Source: Saccharothrix coeruleofusca
GTDB lineage: Bacteria > Actinomycetota > Actinomycetes > Mycobacteriales > Pseudonocardiaceae
Assembly (NCBI RefSeq): GCF_014648515.1
Contig: NZ_BMRG01000003.1
Location: 1-35,416, forward strand
DNA length: 35,416 nucleotides
Direction of reading: 5' to 3'
Under the pieces are notes generated by a model, which made no database searches, had not been told where the DNA came from, and saw nothing but the letters and a program-made list of their open reading frames with translations. A program made the translations under genes and the position numbers. Positions 15,569 to 23,100 of the stretch are shown here, in pieces (position 1 is the first letter of the stretch; each line of letters begins with the position of its first letter).

Positions 15569-16357
15569 TCAGACGGTCGGAACGGTCCCGCCGTCGATCA
15601 CGTACTCGGCGCCCACGATTGCCGAGGCGCGGTCCGAGACCAGGAACCCGACCAGGTCCGCGATTTCCTCGGTCCTCGCGAATCGCCCCAGGGGCACGCC
15701 TCCGAGGGAGTCGTAGATGGTCTGCTTGGCTGCTTCACGTGTGAGCCCGTTGCCCTCGGCGATCCGGTCCACGAATCGTTCATAGGCTTCGGTCTCGATC
15801 CCGCCGGGGCTGATCGCGTTGACCCGTACGCCGCGCGGCGCGAGCTCGTTGGCGAGTCCCTTGCTGTACGTGCGCAGAGCGGCCTTCGCTGCCGCGTACG
15901 CCAGGGACGCGTCGTACTGGGGCAGTTCACGCTGGATCGAGGTGAAGTGCAGCACCACGCCCGCCCCGGACTTGATCATTGCCGGGAGAAGCGCTCGATC
16001 GAGCCGCACCGCTCCCAGGAAGTTGAGGTTCAGCTCCGTGAGCCACTGGTCGTCGGTGATGACCGCGAATCCGCCGGCGGGCGTCGACGCACCTCCGACG
16101 ACGTGCACCAGGATGTCCAGTGCGCCGCCGACCTCAGCGATTCGAGCGGCCACCGCGTTGGTGCCTTCGACCGTCATCAGGTCCGCTTCGATGAATCGGT
16201 CTGGGTGCTCGTACCCGTCGGGCATCGTTCGCGCCGTCACGTAGACGTCGGCACCCATCTCTCGCAGTCTCCCTGCGACGGCCTTGCCCGAGCCCTTCGA
16301 ACCGCCGGTGACCAGCGCCCGGCGACCGTCGAGACGATCGCGATCTGAACCAGACAT
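15569..16357 (-). CDS. SDR-family oxidoreductase
   Basis: A 262-residue classical short-chain dehydrogenase/reductase with a Rossmann fold. The cofactor motif TGGSKGSG is at 17-24. The active site has Ser140 (HFTS) with Tyr154 and Lys158 (YAAAK), plus the structural NLNFLG Asn. The C-terminal end [16 protein letters not shown] is typical. Start ATG 16357 is preferred (GGAGAG before it) over an upstream in-frame start at 16387. It lies between an NTF2-like gene and an esterase gene on the same strand, consistent with one operon. Substrate unknown; enoyl-ACP- or beta-ketoacyl-type activity cannot be excluded. Confidence 0.9.
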   Translation of the reverse strand: MSGSDRDRLDGRRALVTGGSKGSGKAVAGRLREMGADVYVTARTMPDGYEHPDRFIEADLMTVEGTNAVAARIAEVGGALDILVHVVGGASTPAGGFAVITDDQWLTELNLNFLGAVRLDRALLPAMIKSGAGVVLHFTSIQRELPQYDASLAYAAAKAALRTYSKGLANELAPRGVRVNAISPGGIETEAYERFVDRIAEGNGLTREAAKQTIYDSLGGVPLGRFARTEEIADLVGFLVSDRASAIVGAEYVIDGGTVPTV

Positions 16358-16395
16358 TTCTCTCTCCACTGAAGATCGATGCGGCACGGGTTCGG

Positions 16396-16758
16396 TCAGG
16401 CCGTGTGGTTGGCGATGACGAGTTCGGCGACGAGGTCGCCCCGCAGTGCGAACCGGTAGTCGAGCTCGGCGACTCCACCAGGGAAGGTGCCTTCGATCCG
16501 CACGGTCACCACCCAGTGGGCGTCATCGACGCGGCGAGCGCCGATGTGCTCGGTCGTGTACTCGAACTCGGACCCGGCGTCTCGCAGGAACGCGTGGACC
16601 GCTTCTCGGCCGCGGAAGGTCTCGTCCTGGTCCACGACCACGACGTCCTCGGTGAGGAACGACGAGGCGGTGTCGGCGTCGCGGGCGACGTGGGCGGCGA
16701 AGAACTCGCGCACGGTGGCCGGGAGCAGGTCGGACGGAAGATCGGTGTGCTGTGTCAT
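16396..16758 (-). CDS. NTF2-like (SnoaL-type) small protein
   Basis: A 120-residue alpha+beta cone protein. Visible landmarks are [40 protein letters not shown] and, at the C-terminus, [20 protein letters not shown], all typical of SnoaL/limonene-epoxide-hydrolase-like folds. ATG 16758 lacks a ribosome site but lies a few bases after a CACAGT box spaced 19 bases from TTGACC, so it may be leaderless; an in-frame GTG at 16779 is the alternative. It is divergent from the MerR-type gene and likely regulated by it. Function within the fold is not predictable. Confidence 0.8.
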   Translation of the reverse strand: MTQHTDLPSDLLPATVREFFAAHVARDADTASSFLTEDVVVVDQDETFRGREAVHAFLRDAGSEFEYTTEHIGARRVDDAHWVVTVRIEGTFPGGVAELDYRFALRGDLVAELVIANHTA

Positions 16759-16798
16759 GAGCCCACTGTGTGACCTCACGGGGCGGGAGGGTCAAGCC

Positions 16799-16827
16799 GT
16801 GGACTCTCCCCCAGGGGGAGAGTCCAC
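16799..16827. promoter_or_regulatory. MerR-type operator and promoter (perfect 14+14 palindrome)
   Basis: GTGGACTCTCCCCC (16799-16812) and GGGGGAGAGTCCAC (16814-16827) are exact inverted copies around a central A. Overlapping it, TGGACT (16800-16805) and CACAAT (16825-16830) are spaced by 19 bases. This over-long spacer is characteristic of MerR-activated promoters. The predicted transcript start coincides with GTG 16837, implying a leaderless message. Confidence 0.75.
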
Positions 16828-16836
16828 AATGAACGG

Positions 16837-17631
16837 GTGCTGACCATCGGGGAGTTCTCGCGGTTGACCCACCTGAGCGTGCGGACCCTGCGCCGCTACC
16901 ACGAGGCGGCCCTGCTGGAACCCGCCGTGGTGGACGAGAGCACCGGCTACCGCTACTACGCCGTCGACCAGATCCCGACCGCGCAGGTCATCCACCGGCT
17001 CCGCGAACTCGACGTCCCCCTGAGCGACGTGCGGCGAATCCTGCGGACCCCCGACCCCGGTGTCCGGGCGGCCCTGGTCGCGGACCACCTGCAACGCCTC
17101 GAGGACGCGCTCGACCGCACCAGGGCCGCGGTCGTGTCGCTGCGGCGCCTGCTCCGGCCCAACCCCGCGCCGATCGACGTCGAACTGCGTGCGGAGCCCG
17201 CCCGGACGGTCGCGGCGGTGGAGGCCGTGATCGAGCATCACGAGGTCGCTGCCTGGTTCGCAGGCGCGATGGCCGAATTGGAGGCGGCCGTCGGCTCCGC
17301 CGTGACCGGACCGCCGGGCGGTTGCTACGACAACGCCCTTTTCGAACAGGAGCGCGGTCACGCGCTGGTCTACCTGCCGACCGCTGCGCCACCTCGCACC
17401 GGACGCGTGCACCCCGTAGTTCTTCCGGCCGCGGAACTGGCCGTCACCACTCACGTCGGCGAGCACAACGGCGCCGATGTCACGTACGGCGAACTCGGGA
17501 CCTGGGTGGTGGAGAACGCGATGTCGGTGGCCGGACCGGTGCGGGAGGTCTACGCCGTCGGTCCTCGTGACTCGAGCGATCCCGCCGCGTGGCGCACCGA
17601 GATCGGCTGGCCGGTCTTCCGCGTCACCTGA
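16837..17631 (+). CDS. MerR-family regulator with GyrI-like effector domain
   Basis: A 264-residue regulator. Residues 1-70 are the MerR winged HTH (MLTIGEFSRLTHLSVRTLRR, then YHEAALLEPAVVDESTGYRY). A linker helix follows (RLEDALDRTRAAVVSLRRLL). Residues ~115-260 are a GyrI/AraC-effector-like domain: AARTVAAVEAVIEH-type strand, then [28 protein letters not shown], and a final EIGWPVF. Such domains bind hydrophobic drugs. The start directly follows its own operator/promoter and has no ribosome site, fitting a leaderless mRNA. The divergent NTF2-like/SDR/esterase set is the probable target. The ligand is unknown. Confidence 0.9.
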   Translation: MLTIGEFSRLTHLSVRTLRRYHEAALLEPAVVDESTGYRYYAVDQIPTAQVIHRLRELDVPLSDVRRILRTPDPGVRAALVADHLQRLEDALDRTRAAVVSLRRLLRPNPAPIDVELRAEPARTVAAVEAVIEHHEVAAWFAGAMAELEAAVGSAVTGPPGGCYDNALFEQERGHALVYLPTAAPPRTGRVHPVVLPAAELAVTTHVGEHNGADVTYGELGTWVVENAMSVAGPVREVYAVGPRDSSDPAAWRTEIGWPVFRVT

Positions 17632-17649
17632 AGCGGTCAGTGCGGAGCG

Positions 17650-18144
17650 GGGTCCCAGGACAACGGGACAACCGCCTTGGTCGGGGAACCACCGCGATCG
17701 GCCGGGCGGTGCGGTGTCGGAACGCAGCCCGCGCTGGTCGCCCCACGCGATCACGCGCCCTCGGCCTTCGCCCTGACCTCGATCGCCAGGTACTCCTCGT
17801 CCAGCCACGCGCGCACCGCGGCGGGCTGTTGTTCGTAGGCACGGCGGGCCGGGCGTGGCGGGGTGGACCGTGGCGGCGCGGCCACAATGCGAACAGCGTG
17901 CCCCGATCCTCCGCGCTGATCAGTTCGGCGGGGCCGGGACGTCCTTCGCTGGTCGCCAGGTCGTCGCGACCGTCCCGCCGGTAGGCCCGCCACCACGTGC
18001 CCACCGAGCGTTCGGAGACCCCGAACACCCCGCCGCCTGCCTGTAGCCCTCGACCTGCCCGGACTCCAGCGCCGCGACCACCCGCAGGCGACAACCGATG
18101 CGCACCCTCGACCTCGACCAGCCACCCAGCGGGCAACCGATCAC
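17650..18144 (-). pseudogene. Decayed IS630-type transposase
   Basis: Fragments of one transposase lie in order but in different minus-strand frames. The first is CRLRVVAALESGQVEGYRQA (about 18090-18030). The second continues GVFGVSERSVGTWWRAYRRD and on to ELISAEDRGTLFALWP. After an internal deletion comes ARRAYEQQPAAVRAWLDEEY and RAKAEGA. A further frameshift gives VIAWGDQRGLRSDTAPPGRS. These are the HTH, the winged helix and the first catalytic-Asp region of IS630-family enzymes. At least three frame changes, a gap of roughly 45 codons and loss of the C-terminal half make it inactive. No terminal inverted repeats were found. Confidence 0.75.
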
Positions 18145-18209
18145 TTCCGATTCACCATCTCGCTCGATGACGCTCGGCGGCGTTGTGAACAGCGCAACAA
18201 GAAAAAAAG

Positions 18210-18249
18210 GAGAACAAGATCACCGGCTACGGCCGGTGATCTTGTTCTC
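18210..18249 (-). terminator. Intrinsic terminator of tRNA-Arg
   Basis: A perfect 18-bp stem: GAGAACAAGATCACCGGC (18210-18227) with GCCGGTGATCTTGTTCTC (18232-18249), tetraloop TACG. Read on the minus strand it is followed by CCTTTTTTTCTTG, a textbook T-tract that is rare in this window. It lies just downstream of the minus-strand tRNA. Confidence 0.85.
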
Positions 18250-18256
18250 ATCCTTG

Positions 18257-18331
18257 TGGTGCCCCCGGCAGGATTCGAACCTGCGCTCCCGCCTCCGGAG
18301 GGCGGTGCTCTATCCCCTGAGCTACGGGGGC
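18257..18331 (-). tRNA. tRNA-Arg (anticodon CCG)
   Basis: A 72-base cloverleaf plus an encoded CCA (18257-18259). All stems pair perfectly: acceptor GCCCCCG/CGGGGGC, D-stem GCTC/GAGC, anticodon stem CCGCC/GGCGG with loop CTCCGGA, and T-stem GCAGG/CCTGC with TTCGAAT. Anticodon CCG reads CGG, a heavily used arginine codon at this GC content. The terminator at 18210-18249 follows it, and the transposase remnant lies beyond that. Confidence 0.97.
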
Positions 18332-18396
18332 CGTAGCTACGGGGAGAAGCTTAGCGCACTGCGCGAAGCGCCTTTCACCCCCTACCCTCCAAAGTC

Positions 18397-19185
18397 ATGC
18401 ACACCCTCCGCGAGCGCTACGTGCAAGGCGATGACCTGCGGCTTCGTGTCGTGGAGCAGGGGCACCCGGACGCGCCGACGGTGGTGCTGGTGCACGGCTA
18501 CCCGGACACTTCGGCGCTTTGGGACGAGGTGGCGGCCCGCCTGGAGGGCAACTTCCACGTTGTGCGTTACGACACACGTGGTTCGGGCGGCTCCGAAGCG
18601 CCTGCCGCCAGGAGGGGCTACCGCCTTGACCACCTCACGAGCGACCTCAGGCGGGTGGTCGAGGCGACGGCCCAGCCGCCGGTGCACCTCGTGGGCCACG
18701 ACTGGGGCTCCTGCCAGGGCTGGCACGCGGTGGAGCGCCACCCGGAGCTGTTCGCGAGCTTCACGAGCATCTCCGGCCCGTCCTTGGGGCACATCGCGGA
18801 CTGGCTCCACCGCAACAGGCGTCACCCGCTCAGGGTGCTCAACGAGGTCCGCCACTCCTGGTACATCGCGGGCTTCCTGCTCCCGGTCCTCCCGGAGCTG
18901 CTGTGGCGGCTCACCCAGCGCCGGCGGACCCGCGAGCTGGTCAACGGCCTGGAGTTGTACCGGGCGAACGTGGGCAGGGCTCCCGCGCCCATCAGGACCG
19001 CCACCAGGGTTCACCAGATCGAGCTAACTGGAGACCCGTTCGTGAAGATCGGGTACCTGGAAGCCGCGGAGCCGTGGGCGCCGAACCTGACGCGGAGCAG
19101 GCTGGACGCGAAGCACTGGGCGCCGGTGACCCACCCCGACGAGGTCGCGGACCGAATCTCGCGGGTTGCTCTCATGCGCATATGA
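18397..19185 (+). CDS. Alpha/beta hydrolase, epoxide-hydrolase-like
   Basis: A 262-residue hydrolase. It shows LVHGYPD (oxyanion loop, 33-37), a GHDWGS nucleophile elbow with Asp102, as in epoxide hydrolases and haloalkane dehalogenases, and a probable catalytic His in KHWAPVTHPDEV near the end. A helical cap lies around residues 130-200. Similar sequences also occur fused to SDR domains in actinomycetes. No ribosome site precedes ATG 18397; TACCCT at 18382-18387 suggests a nearly leaderless transcript. It is divergent from tRNA-Arg and immediately upstream of the CDF gene. Epoxide hydrolysis is a family-level guess. Confidence 0.85.
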   Translation: MHTLRERYVQGDDLRLRVVEQGHPDAPTVVLVHGYPDTSALWDEVAARLEGNFHVVRYDTRGSGGSEAPAARRGYRLDHLTSDLRRVVEATAQPPVHLVGHDWGSCQGWHAVERHPELFASFTSISGPSLGHIADWLHRNRRHPLRVLNEVRHSWYIAGFLLPVLPELLWRLTQRRRTRELVNGLELYRANVGRAPAPIRTATRVHQIELTGDPFVKIGYLEAAEPWAPNLTRSRLDAKHWAPVTHPDEVADRISRVALMRI

Positions 19186-19192
19186 CTATATG
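19179..19192. promoter_or_regulatory. CATAT-gact-ATATG palindrome at the CDF promoter
   Basis: CATAT (19179-19183) and ATATG (19188-19192) are inverted copies spanning the hydrolase stop. They overlap a promoter-like TTGCTC (19166)-17-TATGTT (19189) whose start would fall on ATG 19202. AT-rich ATATG half-sites are typical of ArsR/SmtB-type metal sensors, which would suit a cation exporter. No such regulator gene is in the window. Confidence 0.4.
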
Positions 19193-19201
19193 TTCCCGCT
19201 C

Positions 19202-20107
19202 ATGGGGCACGGACACGGGCACGGCGCCTCCGGCGGCGCCAAGCACGTCGGCAGGCTGTGGATCGCGTTCGCGGTCGGCGCGGCCTTCATGGTCGTGGAG
19301 TTCGCCGTCGGCATCGCGACCTCCTCGCTCGCCCTGGTCTCCGACGCCGCGCACATGCTCACCGACGTCGTCGGGGTGGGGATGGCGCTGGCGGCGATCA
19401 TGGCCGCGCGCCGCGCGTCCACCGGGCGGGGGCGCACGTTCGGGCTGTACCGGGCGGAAGTGCTGGCCGCGCTGGCCAACGCCGTGCTGCTGTTCGGGGT
19501 GGCCGCTTACGTGGTCTACGAGGCCGTGGGGCGCTTCGACGACCCGCCCGCGGTGCCGGGCCTGCCGGTGGTGCTGGCCGCCGCAGCGGGCCTGGTGGCC
19601 AACGTCGTCGCCTTCCTCGTGCTCAAGGACGGCGCGAAGGAGAGCATCAACGTCCGGGGCGCGTACCTGGAGGTGCTGGCCGACCTGGTGGGCTCGGTCG
19701 GCGTGCTGGTCAGCGGGGCGGTCACGCTGGTCTTCGGCTGGCGCTACGCCGACCCGCTGATGGGTGTCGCGATCGGCCTGTGGGTGCTGCCGCGCACCTG
19801 GAAGCTCGCGGCGGGCGCGCTGCGCATCCTGTTCCAGCACGCGCCGGAGCGGCTGGACGTGGCGGAGATGCAGTCCGACCTCGCCACGCTGCCGGGCGTG
19901 GAGGAGGCGCACGACCTGCACGTGTGGACGCTCACCTCGGGCATGGAGGTCGCCTCCGCCCACTTGACGACCTGCCAGGACGCCGACCCCGCCGAGGTGC
20001 TGGAGTCGGCGCGGGAGCTGCTGGCGCGGCGCTACCACATCGAGCACGCCACGCTGCAGGTCGAACCAGGGGATTCCGCGCGCAAGTGCCGCGAAATCCC
20101 CTGGTGA
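19202..20107 (+). CDS. Cation diffusion facilitator (CzcD-like) metal exporter
   Basis: A ~301-residue inner-membrane antiporter exporting zinc or related divalent cations in exchange for protons. The N-terminus is the His-rich GHGHGHG. Six membrane spans follow, with the metal-site pairs visible as SDAAHMLTD in TM2 and VLADLVGS in TM5. The cytoplasmic C-terminal domain (VEEAHDLHVWTLTSGMEVAS, then YHIEHATLQVE) is standard. ATG 19202 is favoured by the MGHGHG start and leaderless promoter; ATG 19190 is possible. The last codons form half of a terminator stem. Family certain; metal specificity inferred. Confidence 0.92.
   Translation: MGHGHGHGASGGAKHVGRLWIAFAVGAAFMVVEFAVGIATSSLALVSDAAHMLTDVVGVGMALAAIMAARRASTGRGRTFGLYRAEVLAALANAVLLFGVAAYVVYEAVGRFDDPPAVPGLPVVLAAAAGLVANVVAFLVLKDGAKESINVRGAYLEVLADLVGSVGVLVSGAVTLVFGWRYADPLMGVAIGLWVLPRTWKLAAGALRILFQHAPERLDVAEMQSDLATLPGVEEAHDLHVWTLTSGMEVASAHLTTCQDADPAEVLESARELLARRYHIEHATLQVEPGDSARKCREIPW
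20066..20104. terminator. Terminator embedded in the end of the CDF coding sequence
   Basis: CCAGGGGATTCCGCG (20066-20080) pairs with CGCGAAATCCCCTGG (20090-20104) at 14 of 15 positions around a 9-base loop. The hairpin ends directly at the CDF stop codon and lies just past the stop of the convergent GH92 gene, so it can serve both. Confidence 0.6.
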
Positions 20108-20114
20108 CCTCACC

Positions 20115-23100
20115 TCACAGCTTGGCGCACTGCCCCAGCTTGGGACCGCGCACCTCGTTGGCCCACCCGTTGTCGACGGGCGCGGGTTCGCCGCCCACGC
20201 AGGACAGCGGGCCCGCCACGGTGTTGGCCGCCAGCGCCGTGCCACCCCGGTTGCCGATCAGGGTGACCGGGCCGCCCACCGACGTGGCCTCCAGGGAGAC
20301 CTCGCCGCGCGTGCCGGTGATGCTCACCGGGCCGCCGACCTCGGTGTCGACCAGCACGACCGCCGCCGCGCCCGCCGCGGAGACCGGGCCGCGCAGCTGC
20401 CCGCCGAACACGTAGAGCGACGCGCCCTGGGTGACGGCGACGGGGCCGGTCACCGTGCCGCCGTCCACGCAGGTCACGCCCTCGCGGACGGTCAGCGAGC
20501 CGGTGTGCTGGTCGGTGATGGTGTTCGCGCAGGTGACGAACGGCTTGGCCAGCAGCTCGACCTCGGCGAGGGTCGCCGAGGACGGGAACTCCAGGCGGTA
20601 GTGCTGGTAGTGGCCGGGCTTGGCGATCTTGAACGGCCTGGTCTGCTGCCGCCAGGTGAACGACTCGCCGGAGCGCTCGTCCACGGTGACCCAGGTCTTG
20701 CCGTCGTAGGAGCCCTTGAGCACCCACCCGGTCGGGTCGCCCGCCGCCTTGCCCGAGGTCAGCGTGTAGAACTCGGCCTTCTCCTTCTTGTCCTCCAGGT
20801 CGACCTGGAGCCAGGACAGCGAGCCCTCGGTGGTGGAGGTGTTGTCCAGCACCCGCGCCGGGTCGGCGGAGGCGGTCACCGTCGCCAGGCCGGTCACGTC
20901 GCGCAGCGGCTTGGCGGGCTCGCCCGCCGGGGTCAGCGACGGCGGGGCGGCGTCCGCCCCGGTGGCCCACTTCGACGGCCTGGGGCCCATGTCGAAGTCC
21001 AGGGTGCCGCCGTTGGCGATCTCCGAGTGCGGCAGGTACGCCTTGTCCCACTTCTTGCCGTTGACCTTCAGCGACTGCACGTAGATGTTGCGGTCGCTGT
21101 TCTTCGGCGCGTTCACCACGAGCTTGCGGCCGTTGTCCATCTTCACGGTCGCCTTGGTGAACAGCGGGGAGCCGATGGCGTAGGTGTCGTTGCCCATCTG
21201 CAGCGGGTAGAAGCCCAGCGCGCTGAACAGGTACCACGCCGACTGCTCGCCGTTGTCCTCGTCACCGGGGTAGCCCTGGCCGATGTCGCTGCCGGTGTAG
21301 AGGCGGCCCAGCATCTCCCGGACCTTCTCCTGGGTCTTCCACGGCTGGCCCGCGTAGTCGTACATGTAGGTGATGTGGTGGGACACCTGGTTGCTGTGCC
21401 CCAGCTGCCCCATGCGGACGTCGCGCGCCTCGGTCATCTCGTGGATGACGCCGTTGTAGGAGCCGGTGAACTTGCCCGTCTCGGGGGTGGCGAAGAAGTC
21501 GTCGAGCTTCTTGGCCAGCCCGTCGCGCCCGCCGTAGAGGTTGGCCAGGCCCTGGCCGTCGTGCGGCACCGAGAACGCCATGTTCCAGCCGTCGGTCTCG
21601 GTGTAGTCGTAGCCCCACACGCGCGGGTCGTACTCGTCGGCGGGCACGCGCCACGTCCCGTCGGGGTTGCGGCCCTGGAAGAACTTGGCTCCGGGGTCGA
21701 ACATGTGGACGTAGTTCTGCGCACGGTTGGTGAAGTACTCGTAGGACTCCAGGTACTTGGCCTCGCCGGTCCGCTCGTGCAGCTTCTTGGCCATGTTGGC
21801 GATGCCGTAGTCGTTGACGTAGCCCTCGATCGCCCACGACATGCCCTCGTGGGAGGCCGTCGAGGTGTAGCCGGTGAAGATCGAGGTCTCCAGGCCCTTG
21901 CGGCCCACGCCCGCGCTCGGCGGCGCCACGGTGGCGTTCTTCACCGCCGCGTCGTAGGCGGACTTGGCGTCGAAGTCCTCCACGCCCTTGACGAAGGCGT
22001 CCGCGAACGCCACGTCGGAGCTGGTGCCGGTCATCAGGTCGGCGTAGCCGGGGGAGGACCAGCGGGAGATCCAGCCGCCGTCGCGGTACTGCTGCACGAA
22101 CCCGTCGGCCAGCTCACCGGCCTTGTGCGGGGTGAGCAGGCTGTAGGCGGGCCAGGCGGTCCGGTAGGTGTCCCAGAACCCGTTGTTGACGTAGATCTTG
22201 CCGTCGACGACCTTCGCGCCGGTCCGCGTCGGCGTGCTCGGGGCGGCTGGCTGCACCGGGCTGGCGTACTGGTACTTGGGGTCGGCCGCGGTGCCGGTGT
22301 TCTCGAAGCCCGAGTTCGGGTACAGGTAGAGCCGGTAGAGGTTGGAGTACAGGGTGGTGAGCTGGTCCTCGGTCGCACCCTCGACCTCGACCATGCTCAA
22401 AACCTTGTCCCACGCCCGCTGCGCGCGGTCGCGCACCGAGTCGAAGGTGTCCGAAGTGGACACTTCCAGGTCGAGGTTCTTCTTGGCCTGCTCCACGCCC
22501 AGCAGCGAGGTGGCCAGCTTCAGCGTCACGGTCTTGTCGGCCGAGGTGTCGAACTGGAAGTAGCCCGCCACGTCGTCGCGGCCCACGCCGGTGAGCCTGC
22601 CGCTGCCCTTGACCGGCTTGTCCACCACGCCGTAGACGAACAGCCGGGTCGCGCCGACGGACAGGTCGCTCTTGACGTCGGAGTAGCCGGTCAGCACACC
22701 GGAGGCCGGGTCGAGGGTCAGCCCGCCCGCGTTGCTGATGTTGTCGAACACCAGGTTCGAGGTGTCCTCGGTGAAGGTGAAGCGGAACAGCGCGGCGTGG
22801 TCGGTCGGCGCGATCTCGGTGCGCATCCCGTTCTCGAACGTCACGCCGTAGTAGTGCGCCCGAGCGGTCTCGTTCTCGTGCTTGAACGGCAGGGCGCGCA
22901 CCGCGCGGTCGGCGGTGGGGGTGCCGGTGGACGGCATCACCTGGAAGGTCTGCCGGTCGCCCATCCACGGGCTGGGCTCGTGGCTGGCGGTGAACGCCTG
23001 GATGGTCGGCAGGTTGTCGTCGTTGTTGGTCTTGGCGTACTCGTAGAGCCAGCGGGTCGAGCCCGCGTTGGTCATCGGCACCCAGAAGTTGAATCCGTGC

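Noticed and set aside
18145-18256. Terminal inverted repeat of the IS630 remnant in the 18-bp stem at 18210-18249
   Set aside because: The stem has a 4-base loop and a T-tract on the tRNA side and no second copy at the other end of the remnant, so it is the tRNA terminator.
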